Shown here: positions 52,345 through 61,520 of the stretch, piece after piece
Layout: the number at the start of each line of letters is the position of its first letter
Position numbering within the stretch: position 1 is the stretch's first letter
NCBI RefSeq assembly: GCF_008638305.1
Contig: NZ_VTPZ01000008.1
Location: 62,001 to 126,000, forward strand
DNA length: 64,000 nucleotides
Direction: 5' to 3'
From: Pseudomonas profundi
GTDB taxonomy: Bacteria > Pseudomonadota > Gammaproteobacteria > Pseudomonadales > Pseudomonadaceae
Program-made: the position numbers and the translations under genes
Notes under the pieces: generated by a model
Database searches by the model: none
What the model was told of the DNA's origin: nothing
What the model saw: the letters and a program-made list of their open reading frames with translations, nothing else

Positions 52345-53913
52345 TCAGTCCAGCTCACCATGGGTTGCCTGGAAGCTATCGCGTAGCTCTCGCTTGAGCA
52401 CTTTGCCGATGGCGCTGCGTGGCAGCTCATCAGTAAGTATCAGGCGGTTCAGTCGCTGGGTCTTGCCCACCTGCTCATTGAACCACTGCACAATGTCTTC
52501 GGCAGCTGTGGTTGCGCCCGGTTTGAGTACCGCGTAACCCACCGGGGTTTCGCCCCAGCTGCGCGACTGCACGCCGATAACCGTCACTTCCTGCAGGTCC
52601 GGATGCTTGCGCAGCTCGGCCTCCAGGTCGCTCGGATAGATGTTGAAACCACCGCTGATGATCATGTCCTTACGGCGGTCCATCAGTGTCAGGAAACCGT
52701 CTTCATCGAAACGGCCGACATCGCCGGTGCGGATGAAGCGCTTGCCGGTACTGTCATACCACTCTGCTTCGGCGGTCTTCTCCGGTTTGTTGAGGTAGGC
52801 GGTCATCATCGCGACCGAATGCCCCACCACCTCGCCGATTTCGCCACGGGGCAGTTCGTTGCCCTCTTCGTCGATCACGCGCATGTCGTGGCCATCCAGT
52901 GGTTTGCCGACAGTGGCGAGCTTGTCGGGATGCGCGTGTGCGGCGAGCATGCAGGAGCCACCGCCTTCGGTCATACCGTAGAACTCCAGAAGCCCACCGG
53001 GCCAGCGCTGGAGAATATCGGCCTTGAGCTCGGCATGAAAGGGCGCGCTGGTGCTGAACTTCATCTGGAAACTGGACAGGTCGTACTGATCGAAGTCTTC
53101 CCGCGCCATGATGCGCTGGTATTGCACCGGCACCAGCATGCTGTGAGTGGCGTGGTGTTCGGCGGCAAGCTCAAGATACTTCTTGGCGTCGAACTTGCTC
53201 ATCAATACCAGCGTGCCGCCCAGGCCTAGCGTCGGTAAAAAGGAGACCAGCGTGGTGTTGGAATACAGCGGGGTCGACATCAGTGTGACGCAATCCGCGC
53301 CGTAACCAAACGCCAGGCCGCGCTGGATGTGCGACCACCGCATGCCATGCGATTGCACGATGCCCTTGGGCTCGCCGGTGGTGCCGGACGAGTAGATGAT
53401 ATTGAACGGCATCTCGGGGAAGAGCGTTACCGGCTTCGGCGCAGCGTCAGTCAGCCATTCGGAAAATCCCTCTGCGGGCCGGCTATCGTCCAGAGTGAAC
53501 AAGGGCTGCGTTATCCGCTCCTGGACCCCGCTCAGCTCTCGGTCGGTATGTTGATCGACGAAGAACAGTTTCGCAGCGGAATCCTTGAGCATGATCAGTA
53601 GGCTTTCCGGCGTCGAGGAGGGCGCTAGCGGGGCTACGATTACGCCAGCACGCAGTGCGCCGACAAACAGGATGGCGTAGTTGATCGAATTGCTGGAACA
53701 GATCGCAATGCTGTCGCCTGGCTCAAGGCCGTCACGCTGCAGAGACGCGGCCACGCGGCTCGCCAACCGATCCAGCTCCCCGTATGTAACGCGGCGATCA
53801 TCCTGGATCAGCGCCGTCTGTTCCGAGCGGTCACGTCCGTGTTGGGCAATCAGCTCCGGCAGGGTGGTAAAAGGAGACTCGAGGGTGATTGGCGAAGCGG
53901 CATTGGCACTCAT
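52345..53913 (-). CDS. AMP-forming acyl-CoA synthetase
   Basis: 522 residues. ANL superfamily motifs: P-loop IIYSSGTTGEPKGIVQSH, FYGMTEGG, RFIRTGDVGRFDEDGFL and the C-terminal hinge DRRKDMIISGGFNIYPSDLE, with the catalytic Lys in GKVLKRELRD. It activates a carboxylate with ATP and transfers it to CoA; the substrate, probably medium- or long-chain or aromatic, is unknown. Its ATG is not preceded by a clear ribosome binding site. Upstream lies a MITE-like repeat (copy 2), whose right part is 34 nt beyond the start and may have displaced or replaced the native promoter. Confidence 0.88.
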   Translation of the reverse strand: MSANAASPITLESPFTTLPELIAQHGRDRSEQTALIQDDRRVTYGELDRLASRVAASLQRDGLEPGDSIAICSSNSINYAILFVGALRAGVIVAPLAPSSTPESLLIMLKDSAAKLFFVDQHTDRELSGVQERITQPLFTLDDSRPAEGFSEWLTDAAPKPVTLFPEMPFNIIYSSGTTGEPKGIVQSHGMRWSHIQRGLAFGYGADCVTLMSTPLYSNTTLVSFLPTLGLGGTLVLMSKFDAKKYLELAAEHHATHSMLVPVQYQRIMAREDFDQYDLSSFQMKFSTSAPFHAELKADILQRWPGGLLEFYGMTEGGGSCMLAAHAHPDKLATVGKPLDGHDMRVIDEEGNELPRGEIGEVVGHSVAMMTAYLNKPEKTAEAEWYDSTGKRFIRTGDVGRFDEDGFLTLMDRRKDMIISGGFNIYPSDLEAELRKHPDLQEVTVIGVQSRSWGETPVGYAVLKPGATTAAEDIVQWFNEQVGKTQRLNRLILTDELPRSAIGKVLKRELRDSFQATHGELD

Positions 53914-53947
53914 CAGTTGTTAGGCCCTGTTAGATGATGGATGTCCT

Positions 53948-54213
53948 AGGATCTGTTCCCGTTTCATCGCGAGCCGCGTTGCTGTGTCAAATGACGCCAG
54001 GCAAGGCGCGGGACGCAGGTAATGGTTGTTCCCTTGCCAAGTCTCGCAACGCCGCATGGCGTCATTTGCCGCGCAACCCGAAGGGACGGGGCCCGTTTAG
54101 CGCAGCACTGCGTTACTCGTCGCTCATTTGGAACAACCAAATTTCGTTTCTCGCGCCTTGTTCTGCACCAAACGGGCCTCCGTCGCGGCCGCGATGAAAC
54201 GGGATCAGACCCT
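53948..54213. mobile_element. MITE-like repeat, copy 2 (266 bp)
   Basis: Nearly the same sequence as 44481-44775, but lacking a 15-nt segment after its GCGCCAGG-like part and about 14 nt in the middle. The 24-bp ends are inverted with two mismatches, ending CGCGATGAAACGGGATCAGA and then CCCT. A TA again lies on both sides. It lies between the kinase stop and the acyl-CoA synthetase start, both on the minus strand. The remaining bases of 53914-54281 show nothing else clear. Confidence 0.68.
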
Positions 54214-54281
54214 AGTGTCCCCTTTTGCAGGCCAATATTCCATTGCCGCGTCCGATGAAGGACGAACAGAATGATGCGCGA

Positions 54282-56204
54282 TCAGTGCGGTAAATGGCGC
54301 GGCAAAATCCAGTCATCAATTGCCTGGTGCAGCGCGCGGGCTGACAGCGGTTTGCTCAGAAACCCGCTCATGCCGGCTTGCTCACACTCCAGCCGCTCTG
54401 ACGTCAGTGCGCTGGCGGTCAGCGCGACGCAGGGCACCGGAATCGCGTTTTGCTGCTGACAGTACCGCAGGTAGTGCTGATAAACGGCGATGCCATCCAT
54501 GTCCGGCAGCTGTATGTCCATCAGAATGCCGGCGAAAGCCAGCTGCGGATCAGTGAGAAGGTCGATTGCCTGTTGGCCATTATGTGCCGTTCGTACTTCA
54601 TACCCCCTATTGCGCAACATGCCTTCGATGACCATCAGATTGACCGGATTGTCTTCTACCAGTAGCAATGCGCCGGACGGCGGGCTGCTGCCTGACGGTT
54701 TCAGCGTCGTGCTGTTGGCCGTCATGCCGGACCGGGTAAATGGCAGGCGCAGGGTGAAACAGGAGCCTTCATTCAGCTCGCTGGTCGCGCTCAGCTCGCC
54801 GCCCATGCTGCGGGCGAATGTCCGGGCTATGGAAAGCCCGAGGCCGGTCCCGCCGAACCGCCGTGAGGTGCTGCTGTCCGCCTGCTGGAAGGCTTCAAAC
54901 ATGGTCTCCAGACGATCTGCTGCGATGCCGATGCCGGTATCGCTTACCTCGCAGTGCAAGACGACCCCGGCGGCCTCCTGATACCAGCGGGCATCAATGC
55001 GGATTTCACCCTGCGCAGTAAACTTCAAGGCATTGCCAATCAGATTGACCAGTATCTGGCGTAGGCGGGTAGGGTCGCCGGTCACATCGCACAGTGCTGG
55101 CGGCCCATTGAGATCAACAACCAGACGCAGTCCTTTCTGTTTCGCGGCATATTCGAAGGGAGCGATAGCACTGGTGAGCTTTTCGCGCAGGTCGAAGGGA
55201 ATGCGCTCATATTCGATGGTGCCGCTTTCAATGCGCGACAGGTCGAGAATATCGTTGATCACGTCGAGCAGATGGTGAGTCGATTCGCCGGCGATATGCA
55301 CATATTCCGCCTGCTCCGGGTCGAGCTCAGTGGTTTCGAGTAACTGGAGCATGCCCATCACCCCATTCATTGGCGTGCGCAGTTCATGACTCATCATCGC
55401 CAGAAACGCTGATTTCGCGCTGTTGGCCCGCTCGGCATCTTCTCTGGCAGCGATCAGGTCCCTGATGGTCAGACGTTGCTGCTCACGCGTCTGCTGAAGC
55501 CTGTCGGCAAGCGCATTGATATTCGCGCCCAGGCGGCCGATTTCGTCGTTGCCCGCGCTGATGAGGCGCGTTTCAAACCGGCCATTTCTCAACGATTGAA
55601 TGGCGCTGCTCATATGGGTCAAGGGCATGGCCAGCCTGCGTGCGAGGCGCAGTGCAAGGAGCAAGGTAATCAGCACAGCCAGGCCGATAAATGCGGCACT
55701 CCAGAGGATGTCCTCTCGCCGGTCGCTAAGCGTCTCATGGTTGAGTACTACCTTCACCTGACCGAGAAAATCGTGCGCAGCATCGGTGCGGTCTGTCACA
55801 TCAAGCATGTAAAGCTCATGATCCAGTTCAATGCGCTGACGGAGGATATCGGCGTTGAACACCAGGCTGGCCGAACCCGGTTCGATATCCCTGGCCTTGC
55901 GGGGCAACCGGATCAGCAGCTCGCCGTCCCGGTCATATACTTCGATAGCCAGCACGTCGCGAATCTGCAAGGCGCCGGAAATAAGATTTTCCAGCGTGGC
56001 GGTGTGGCCCGTTACGACGCCAAGTTCGGCAGTGGACGCCAGCTGCGTGGCGATGAGCTCCCCCGTTTCATGCTGTTGACGTTTGACGTCGTCCAGCCGC
56101 GCGTTGACGAAGTACAGGAGTAACGTAAGACCCAGTATGACCGCGGGCATCAAGGCAATGAGAATCAGACGGTTATGGATACTGCCTGGTTTGTAGTGTG
56201 TCAC
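54282..56204 (-). CDS. Hybrid sensor histidine kinase with HAMP and receiver
   Basis: 640 residues. Helix 1 (about 12-33), a periplasmic domain (about 34-165) and helix 2 (about 166-188) are followed by HAMP (about 190-245). HisKA has phospho-His H273 in [12 protein letters not shown]. The ATPase domain has N-box [17 protein letters not shown] and [11 protein letters not shown]-terminal receiver (about 512-635) has D563 in [10 protein letters not shown]. It has no HPt domain, so phosphate must go to a separate one. The first 4 nt overlap the binding-protein gene, coupling them; the periplasmic domain is likely to bind that protein or its ligand. Confidence 0.9.
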   Translation of the reverse strand: MTHYKPGSIHNRLILIALMPAVILGLTLLLYFVNARLDDVKRQQHETGELIATQLASTAELGVVTGHTATLENLISGALQIRDVLAIEVYDRDGELLIRLPRKARDIEPGSASLVFNADILRQRIELDHELYMLDVTDRTDAAHDFLGQVKVVLNHETLSDRREDILWSAAFIGLAVLITLLLALRLARRLAMPLTHMSSAIQSLRNGRFETRLISAGNDEIGRLGANINALADRLQQTREQQRLTIRDLIAAREDAERANSAKSAFLAMMSHELRTPMNGVMGMLQLLETTELDPEQAEYVHIAGESTHHLLDVINDILDLSRIESGTIEYERIPFDLREKLTSAIAPFEYAAKQKGLRLVVDLNGPPALCDVTGDPTRLRQILVNLIGNALKFTAQGEIRIDARWYQEAAGVVLHCEVSDTGIGIAADRLETMFEAFQQADSSTSRRFGGTGLGLSIARTFARSMGGELSATSELNEGSCFTLRLPFTRSGMTANSTTLKPSGSSPPSGALLLVEDNPVNLMVIEGMLRNRGYEVRTAHNGQQAIDLLTDPQLAFAGILMDIQLPDMDGIAVYQHYLRYCQQQNAIPVPCVALTASALTSERLECEQAGMSGFLSKPLSARALHQAIDDWILPRHLPH

Positions 56205-57088
56205 TGTCCGGTCTTCATCGTTGCCAGCTCCTGCGACAGTGCGGCGTCATCCGGCGGCGGGAAGCCGAGTGATCGGGCGACGTGTGGGTTGCTGATGACT
56301 GAGAAATAGGTCGGATAGCTCATGCCAGTAGAGATACCCCCTGCAAGTATCTCGTTAACACTGCGCGCCGTATCGGCAGGCGAGCTGAACGTGGTGCCCA
56401 GGCTTCCGGCAGAAATGAATGGAGCACTGGGGCCGATCATGAGCTTGTCCCGCGCGTAGCTGGTTAACAGTAGCGTTCTGAGAGTGTCGGCCCGATAGAT
56501 CGTCTGGTCGTCGATCGCGATCAGTACGTCGCTGCGCGATAGCACTTCGATCAGCGGGCGGGTCAGTTTGTCCGGGGTTTCAACGAGCTCGGCGGACAGC
56601 TTGAGGCCCGCAGAATCGGCCGTGTCCTGCCAGGCCGGCAGTTGCATGCGGCTGGCGTCGCTGTACAGCAGCCCCAGCGTGTCGATGCGGGGGAGCAGCA
56701 AGCGCGCAAGCGCTACCTGACGGGAGGGTTTCGGGCTGGCAAGCAAGATATGTCGCGGGCCCCGAAGCAGCTCGGGCAGGTGCTGCTGAATCTGTTCAAG
56801 TCTGAGGTAGGCTGCGACTGTAGGTGCGTCGGGGAGATGTTCCTTCTGCCACTGGGCCGCCCGCCACCCCATGGTCACAACCATGTCGGGAGGCGTCTCT
56901 GACAGAGGCTCGCCGAGTATATGAACCTCGATGTTGTCGGCTGGCCGAAGCTGCCGCAGCGCGGCAATGAAATGGTCAGTCAACTCGGTGGTCTCGGGGG
57001 TTGCTACCGTCAGGTTGGCCGCCCAGGTCGGGAGCGCAAGCAGCACCAGGCAGGCGTACAGCACCTTTTTCAGGCGCTTCACCAACAT
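56201..57088 (-). CDS. Periplasmic substrate-binding-like protein of a sensory operon
   Basis: 295 residues from the ATG at 57088, chosen because a normal signal peptide follows (MLVKRLKK, hydrophobic core, TWAANL); frames from 57121-57130 add a charged, non-signal-like leader. The mature protein has the look of the COG2984 ABC-type binding fold: [62 protein letters not shown] and [19 protein letters not shown]. No ABC transporter genes are near, so it probably presents a ligand to the kinase. It overlaps the kinase by 4 nt and follows the TonB receptor by 91 nt. The ligand is unknown. Confidence 0.75.
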   Translation of the reverse strand: MLVKRLKKVLYACLVLLALPTWAANLTVATPETTELTDHFIAALRQLRPADNIEVHILGEPLSETPPDMVVTMGWRAAQWQKEHLPDAPTVAAYLRLEQIQQHLPELLRGPRHILLASPKPSRQVALARLLLPRIDTLGLLYSDASRMQLPAWQDTADSAGLKLSAELVETPDKLTRPLIEVLSRSDVLIAIDDQTIYRADTLRTLLLTSYARDKLMIGPSAPFISAGSLGTTFSSPADTARSVNEILAGGISTGMSYPTYFSVISNPHVARSLGFPPPDDAALSQELATMKTGQ

Positions 57089-57179
57089 AGGGTCGCAAGG
57101 GGAGGAAGAGTCATCAAACATCCTTGTCAATGATCTATTAGTATGACCGAAGCCGCGATCATACGCTGCTTCCCGGCTC

Positions 57180-59360
57180 TCAGAAACTCAGTTGGGCGCT
57201 GAGGTAGTAATGGCTTGGACTATCGAATCGGTTTTCAGCCCAGGTCAGACCTTCGTCATCCAGCCTGTATTGCCAGGTCAATGCCAGATCCAGGCTGCTG
57301 CTGCGGGTCAGCTCCAGTCGTTTTCCGACCCGGGAGTCTACACGTTCGAAGCGTCGTTCGTTGAGCATGTCAGCACCGTAATAGATCAGGCTACTGTCAA
57401 AGCCGCCAGGCCATTGCCGCAGCCACGCCACCGATCCGCTGTTGCGCGGGGTCAGGCGCTGGTCCAGCTTGTGTGCCGCTGTAAAATCGATGTAGGCGTA
57501 GGTGAGCCGAAGACGATCGGTTGGCGTGGCCTGCCAATCCAGTTGCCCCTCGGCACCGGTAAAGCGCACGAACCCGGCGTTGGTCGGGACAAAATTCTTC
57601 AGCTGCAGTGGTTCGCTCATCATGTCGTCGATTTCTTCATGAAACGCACGGAAATCCATCGATAGCGCGAGCTGGTGGCTGTACCCGTTGTAGCCCAGCT
57701 CGGCCGATCGCATATGTTCCTGCTCCAGATTCCCGGGTCCCTTTGCGTGGGCATAATATGTCCGGCTGAGCGTTGAGGCTCCGTTCATGTTCGTCGGGCG
57801 ATAGGTCCAGGAGGCATGATTCTCGTACATGTCCGGGGAGCGTACCGCTTCGGAATACACGGCCCGCAAGCTATGACTCGGGCGGAGGAAATAATGCACG
57901 GCCAGGCGCGGGGAAAACGAGTAACCGGTCAGCTCGCTGTCCTCAGCCATGCCGGCAGCGTGCAACAACCATTGATCGTGGGGCCGGTATTCCACGTTGG
58001 CGAAGAGCTGAAGGGCCCTGTTGTCCACTACGCCATTGAAGTAGGTCTCCGAGCGAACCCGGTCGTAACGCAGATTCGAACCGAACACCGTGCGCAGTTG
58101 TTCGGTGAGCTGCAAGGTGTCCTGCAGCTCCACCTCGTAGCGCGTTTCGCGCAGCGTCTGGTTTATGTCCCAGCAGACCGGTCCGGTATCAAGGGATGCG
58201 TCATGCTGCGCGATGACCTCTTCGGCCAGGGGGAACAGCGCCGCCTTGTCGCCGGGGAATAATGCTTGCAGCGCTTCGGCATCATCCAGCTTGCCGCGGA
58301 AATATTTGTTCAGATGCCGTGCCAGTTGCGGATCAGCCTGATAGATCGTTTTCAGCTCAGGGGAGAACACAACAGGCGAGTCGCAGGCTCGCCACTGCTG
58401 CAGCCGTTCCATATGCTGGATGGAGCTACTCGCCTGAAGGCTGTGGGTCGAGGAGAAATCGTTGGTCCAGCGCGCCGAGGCAAACCAGTTACGATCCCGC
58501 AGATCCGAAGAAGGCGCATGGCTGTTGATCCTTCGCTCAAAGGCGGAACCTTCCGCACCCGGATAATCCGGGTTGCCCGGAGCCATGGCTTCGTAATCAT
58601 AATCTGCCTGACGGGAGCCATCCGCCGCGCCCAGTTGCCACTCCAGCGTCTGGGTCGGATCGATTTCACTGACGCCGGACAAGGTGAATGCATCGCTGCG
58701 CTGACCGTCGCGAATGGACTCGCCGTCTTCGTCGTGGTCAAAACCATTATCGCGTCTGCCGATAATGCTCAGTCGCATATGGGTGTCGCCCGCTTTGAAC
58801 CCGTGGCTGCCGTAGCGATCCCGCACGCCCCGGGTGCCGCTGGTTACCTTCAGACGGGTGCCCAGGCTCCCGCTCGGGTCCCGGGAAACGATGTTGATCA
58901 CGCCCATCAAGGCGTTCGCACCATAGGCCGCGGTATTCGGCCCGCGAAACACTTCGATGCGTTCGATGTCTTCCATTGCCAGGGAAAGTCCGGGCCAGTC
59001 GATCGTGGCAAATCCGGGGCGGTAGATCGAACGGCCGTCCACCAGCACCTGCAGGCGGCGGGCTTCGCTTACGTTGGTGCCATGGTAATTGACGTTGACC
59101 GTGTTGCCCGAGTGGTAGCCAACCAGCATTCCCGGCACCAGCCTGAGCAGTTCGGGCACATCCCGTGCGCCGCTCGCGCGGATCAGTTCGCGATCAATGA
59201 CCGTCATGCTGCCAGGCACGTCAGCTGGCGCTTGCCTGAGCCGCGTAGCACTAAGAACCGTAGGCAGATCGGGATTACCGAGCGGGCTGCCTTCCCCGGC
59301 TTGAACTGCACCGGTCATGGCTATTGTCAATAGAATGACCAGACTACGGGTTTTGATCAT
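57180..59360 (-). CDS. TonB-dependent outer-membrane receptor
   Basis: 726 residues. A signal peptide (about 1-21) is followed by a plug domain (about 30-160) with VLSATRLRQAPADVPGSMTVIDRELI, ELLRLVPGMLVG, VLVDGRSIY and VEVFRGPNTAAYGANALMGVINIVSR. A 22-strand-type barrel follows and ends in a C-terminal aromatic residue (YYLSAQLSF), as for Omp85-inserted proteins. It imports a siderophore, metal or other large nutrient. Placed first in an operon with a binding protein and hybrid kinase, it may be both transporter and part of a signalling path. The ATG is only 1-2 nt after AGGA. Confidence 0.9.
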   Translation of the reverse strand: MIKTRSLVILLTIAMTGAVQAGEGSPLGNPDLPTVLSATRLRQAPADVPGSMTVIDRELIRASGARDVPELLRLVPGMLVGYHSGNTVNVNYHGTNVSEARRLQVLVDGRSIYRPGFATIDWPGLSLAMEDIERIEVFRGPNTAAYGANALMGVINIVSRDPSGSLGTRLKVTSGTRGVRDRYGSHGFKAGDTHMRLSIIGRRDNGFDHDEDGESIRDGQRSDAFTLSGVSEIDPTQTLEWQLGAADGSRQADYDYEAMAPGNPDYPGAEGSAFERRINSHAPSSDLRDRNWFASARWTNDFSSTHSLQASSSIQHMERLQQWRACDSPVVFSPELKTIYQADPQLARHLNKYFRGKLDDAEALQALFPGDKAALFPLAEEVIAQHDASLDTGPVCWDINQTLRETRYEVELQDTLQLTEQLRTVFGSNLRYDRVRSETYFNGVVDNRALQLFANVEYRPHDQWLLHAAGMAEDSELTGYSFSPRLAVHYFLRPSHSLRAVYSEAVRSPDMYENHASWTYRPTNMNGASTLSRTYYAHAKGPGNLEQEHMRSAELGYNGYSHQLALSMDFRAFHEEIDDMMSEPLQLKNFVPTNAGFVRFTGAEGQLDWQATPTDRLRLTYAYIDFTAAHKLDQRLTPRNSGSVAWLRQWPGGFDSSLIYYGADMLNERRFERVDSRVGKRLELTRSSSLDLALTWQYRLDDEGLTWAENRFDSPSHYYLSAQLSF

Positions 59361-59488
59361 ATCCTGAGCTGTCCTGGCTGTTTGGGCGGCGCCATCATAG
59401 CGGCGAGAACAGATTTTGCCACTCCCGCATCGCTGTTATCGTGCTCTGAACTTATAATGCCGTTTGTCATTTGAACAAAGGATCTTGC

Positions 59489-60535
59489 ATGACTGAGCAA
59501 AAACAGCCGGTTTGCGTTCTGGGTGGGGGCAGTTTCGGAACCACCCTGGCCAATCTGATGGCCTCGCATGGGGTGCAAGTGACCTTATGGTTGCGTGATC
59601 AGGCCGTCGCAGACGAGATCAACCGCGAGCACAGGAACAGCCGATACCTGCCGGACATATCGCTGGACCCGCGTCTTGTTGTCACGACCGATCTGCATGC
59701 CGCTCTGGCGTCGGCCCAGTTGATATTTCTGGCCATACCCAGTGGCGCGTTTCGCAGTGTATTGCAGCAGATCGGACCGGATCTGGCGGGCAAGGGCGTC
59801 GTCAGCACAACCAAGGGAATAGAGCAGCCCGGCTTCCTGCTGATGAGTCAGATAGTCGAAGCCGAGGCGCCTGCTGCGCGGGTCGGGGTGCTGTCGGGGC
59901 CCAATCTGGCCCGTGAAATGGCAGCAGGCGCACTGACTGCCACCGTGATCGCTTGCCGGGACGAGACGCTGTGCAGCGAGGTTCAGGCCGTGCTGGGCAG
60001 CAAGAGTGTTCGAGTGTATGCCAGCCAGGACCGTTTTGGTGTGGAGCTCGGCGGTGCGTTGAAGAATGTCTACGCCATCATCTCTGGTATGGCAGCGGCA
60101 ATGGGTGTCGGGGAAAATACCAAGAGCATGCTGGTCACCCGGGCGCTCGCGGAAATGACCCGGTTTGCCGTCAGCATGGGTGCCAATCCCATGACATTCC
60201 TCGGCCTTGCCGGCATCGGCGATCTGATGGTCACCTGCACGTCACCGCAATCACGCAATTTTCAGGTTGGTTTTGCGCTTGGCAAAGGCCAGACGCTTGA
60301 AGATAGCGTGGCGCAACTGGGGCAGGTCGCCGAAGGGGTGAACACCCTGCGCGTGCTCAAGCAGAAATCCGATGAAGAGGGCATCTATATGCCGCTGGTT
60401 GCCGGCCTGCACGCTATCTTGTTTGAAGGTCAGCCACTGGCTGATGTGATCGGTCGGCTTATGTCAGCCTCTCAGAAAGACGACGTCGAATTCGCCTCCT
60501 ATGTCACTACCGAAGCCGGGAACGCCACACCATGA
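59489..60535 (+). CDS. gpsA: Glycerol-3-phosphate dehydrogenase [NAD(P)+] GpsA
   Basis: 348 residues from the ATG at 59489 (AAAGGA about 8 nt upstream; a start at 59471 is less likely). The Rossmann motif [12 protein letters not shown] lies at the start. Then come [23 protein letters not shown], the catalytic Lys in [22 protein letters not shown] and [17 protein letters not shown]. It makes sn-glycerol-3-phosphate from dihydroxyacetone phosphate for phospholipid synthesis. The stop overlaps DUF4389 by 4 nt, starting a three-gene coupled operon (gpsA-DUF4389-sixA) known from other pseudomonads. Confidence 0.94.
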   Translation: MTEQKQPVCVLGGGSFGTTLANLMASHGVQVTLWLRDQAVADEINREHRNSRYLPDISLDPRLVVTTDLHAALASAQLIFLAIPSGAFRSVLQQIGPDLAGKGVVSTTKGIEQPGFLLMSQIVEAEAPAARVGVLSGPNLAREMAAGALTATVIACRDETLCSEVQAVLGSKSVRVYASQDRFGVELGGALKNVYAIISGMAAAMGVGENTKSMLVTRALAEMTRFAVSMGANPMTFLGLAGIGDLMVTCTSPQSRNFQVGFALGKGQTLEDSVAQLGQVAEGVNTLRVLKQKSDEEGIYMPLVAGLHAILFEGQPLADVIGRLMSASQKDDVEFASYVTTEAGNATP

Positions 60536-60915
60536 AGCATGCCAAGACTGCCGTCACCTCCGCCGATTTCTGGCTGCGGTTACTCTATATCCTGTTGTTT
60601 GCGCTTGCGTGGCAGATTACCGAGCTGCTGCTGGTCGTGGTGGTGGCGCTGCAGATCGGCTCCCAGTTACTGAACGGGGCCCATGAGCCACGGCTGACCG
60701 GCTTCGGTAACAGTCTTTCCCAATATGCGTGGCAGATCGGACGTTATGCGACCGGCGCTACCGAGCAGAAACCCTGGCCGTTTATGGAATGGCCGGACCC
60801 TCAGGCTCAATGGCACGTCACTATTGCTGAGCCGATGTCCGCGGGCAACGCCAAGGCCGGTGACGCGGGTACTGGAACTCCCGGCGAATCGCCCAGCGGG
60901 CCAGTGCAGCCATGA
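60532..60915 (+). CDS. DUF4389 membrane protein
   Basis: 127 residues. Two close hydrophobic helices (about 14-45, with [25 protein letters not shown]) are followed by a conserved cytoplasmic stretch [31 protein letters not shown], which is typical of DUF4389. The C-terminus is Gly/Ala/Pro-rich and variable. Function unknown. It overlaps gpsA (ATGA, 60532-60535) and sixA (60912-60915) by 4 nt each, showing tight translational coupling. Confidence 0.85.
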   Translation: MKHAKTAVTSADFWLRLLYILLFALAWQITELLLVVVVALQIGSQLLNGAHEPRLTGFGNSLSQYAWQIGRYATGATEQKPWPFMEWPDPQAQWHVTIAEPMSAGNAKAGDAGTGTPGESPSGPVQP

Positions 60916-61355
60916 AGCTCTGGATACTTCGACATGGTCAGGCCGAGGCGCAGGCGCCCGCAGACGCCCTTCGTGAACTGACCGAGGCGGGCCGTCATGA
61001 GGTACGGGGCGTTATGTCCGGTCTGGCTGGTGAGCCCTTTGAGGCAGTGCTTTCGAGCCCGTACGTGCGCGCGCAGCAGACTGCTGAGCTGGCATGCCAG
61101 GCAACCGGTTATAGCGGCGAGGTAACCACCGTCGACTGGCTGGTACCTGAATCGGATCCCCTCACTGTAATCAGCCAGCTGGAACAGCAGACCGAGCAGA
61201 ACCTGCTTTTGGTAAGTCATCAGCCTTTGGTCAGCCAGTTGATCAGCCTGCTGGTGGAGGGACATCGTCGCGGCCACTTCCCGGTGCCCACCGCAGGGCT
61301 GGTCTGCCTTGATCTGGACTACGTGGCAGCGGGGCTGGCCCGGCTCGTCAAATGA
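60912..61355 (+). CDS. sixA: Phosphohistidine phosphatase SixA
   Basis: 147 residues. The histidine phosphatase signature LRHGQAEAQA (His8) lies at the start, with LSSPYVRAQQTAEL in the first half and the second catalytic His in LLLVSHQPLVSQL. SixA removes phosphate from phosphohistidine, for example on HPt domains such as that of ArcB in E. coli, or on PTS proteins. The third gene of the gpsA operon. A 165-nt spacer follows, in which I recognise nothing certain. Confidence 0.93.
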   Translation: MKLWILRHGQAEAQAPADALRELTEAGRHEVRGVMSGLAGEPFEAVLSSPYVRAQQTAELACQATGYSGEVTTVDWLVPESDPLTVISQLEQQTEQNLLLVSHQPLVSQLISLLVEGHRRGHFPVPTAGLVCLDLDYVAAGLARLVK

Positions 61356-61520
61356 TCTGGCATTCATTTGCAGAATCGGTGCGTTTGCCTCTGTTCTGCG
61401 CTTGTTTGCCCTTTTTGAGCATGGGATAGTGACGCTCGAAGCGATTATTCGGGTGACGCTATACCTTGGTCATTCAGCATTCAGCGCAGAAAAAAACAAA
61501 AAGTCCATGAGGCACAGCAA

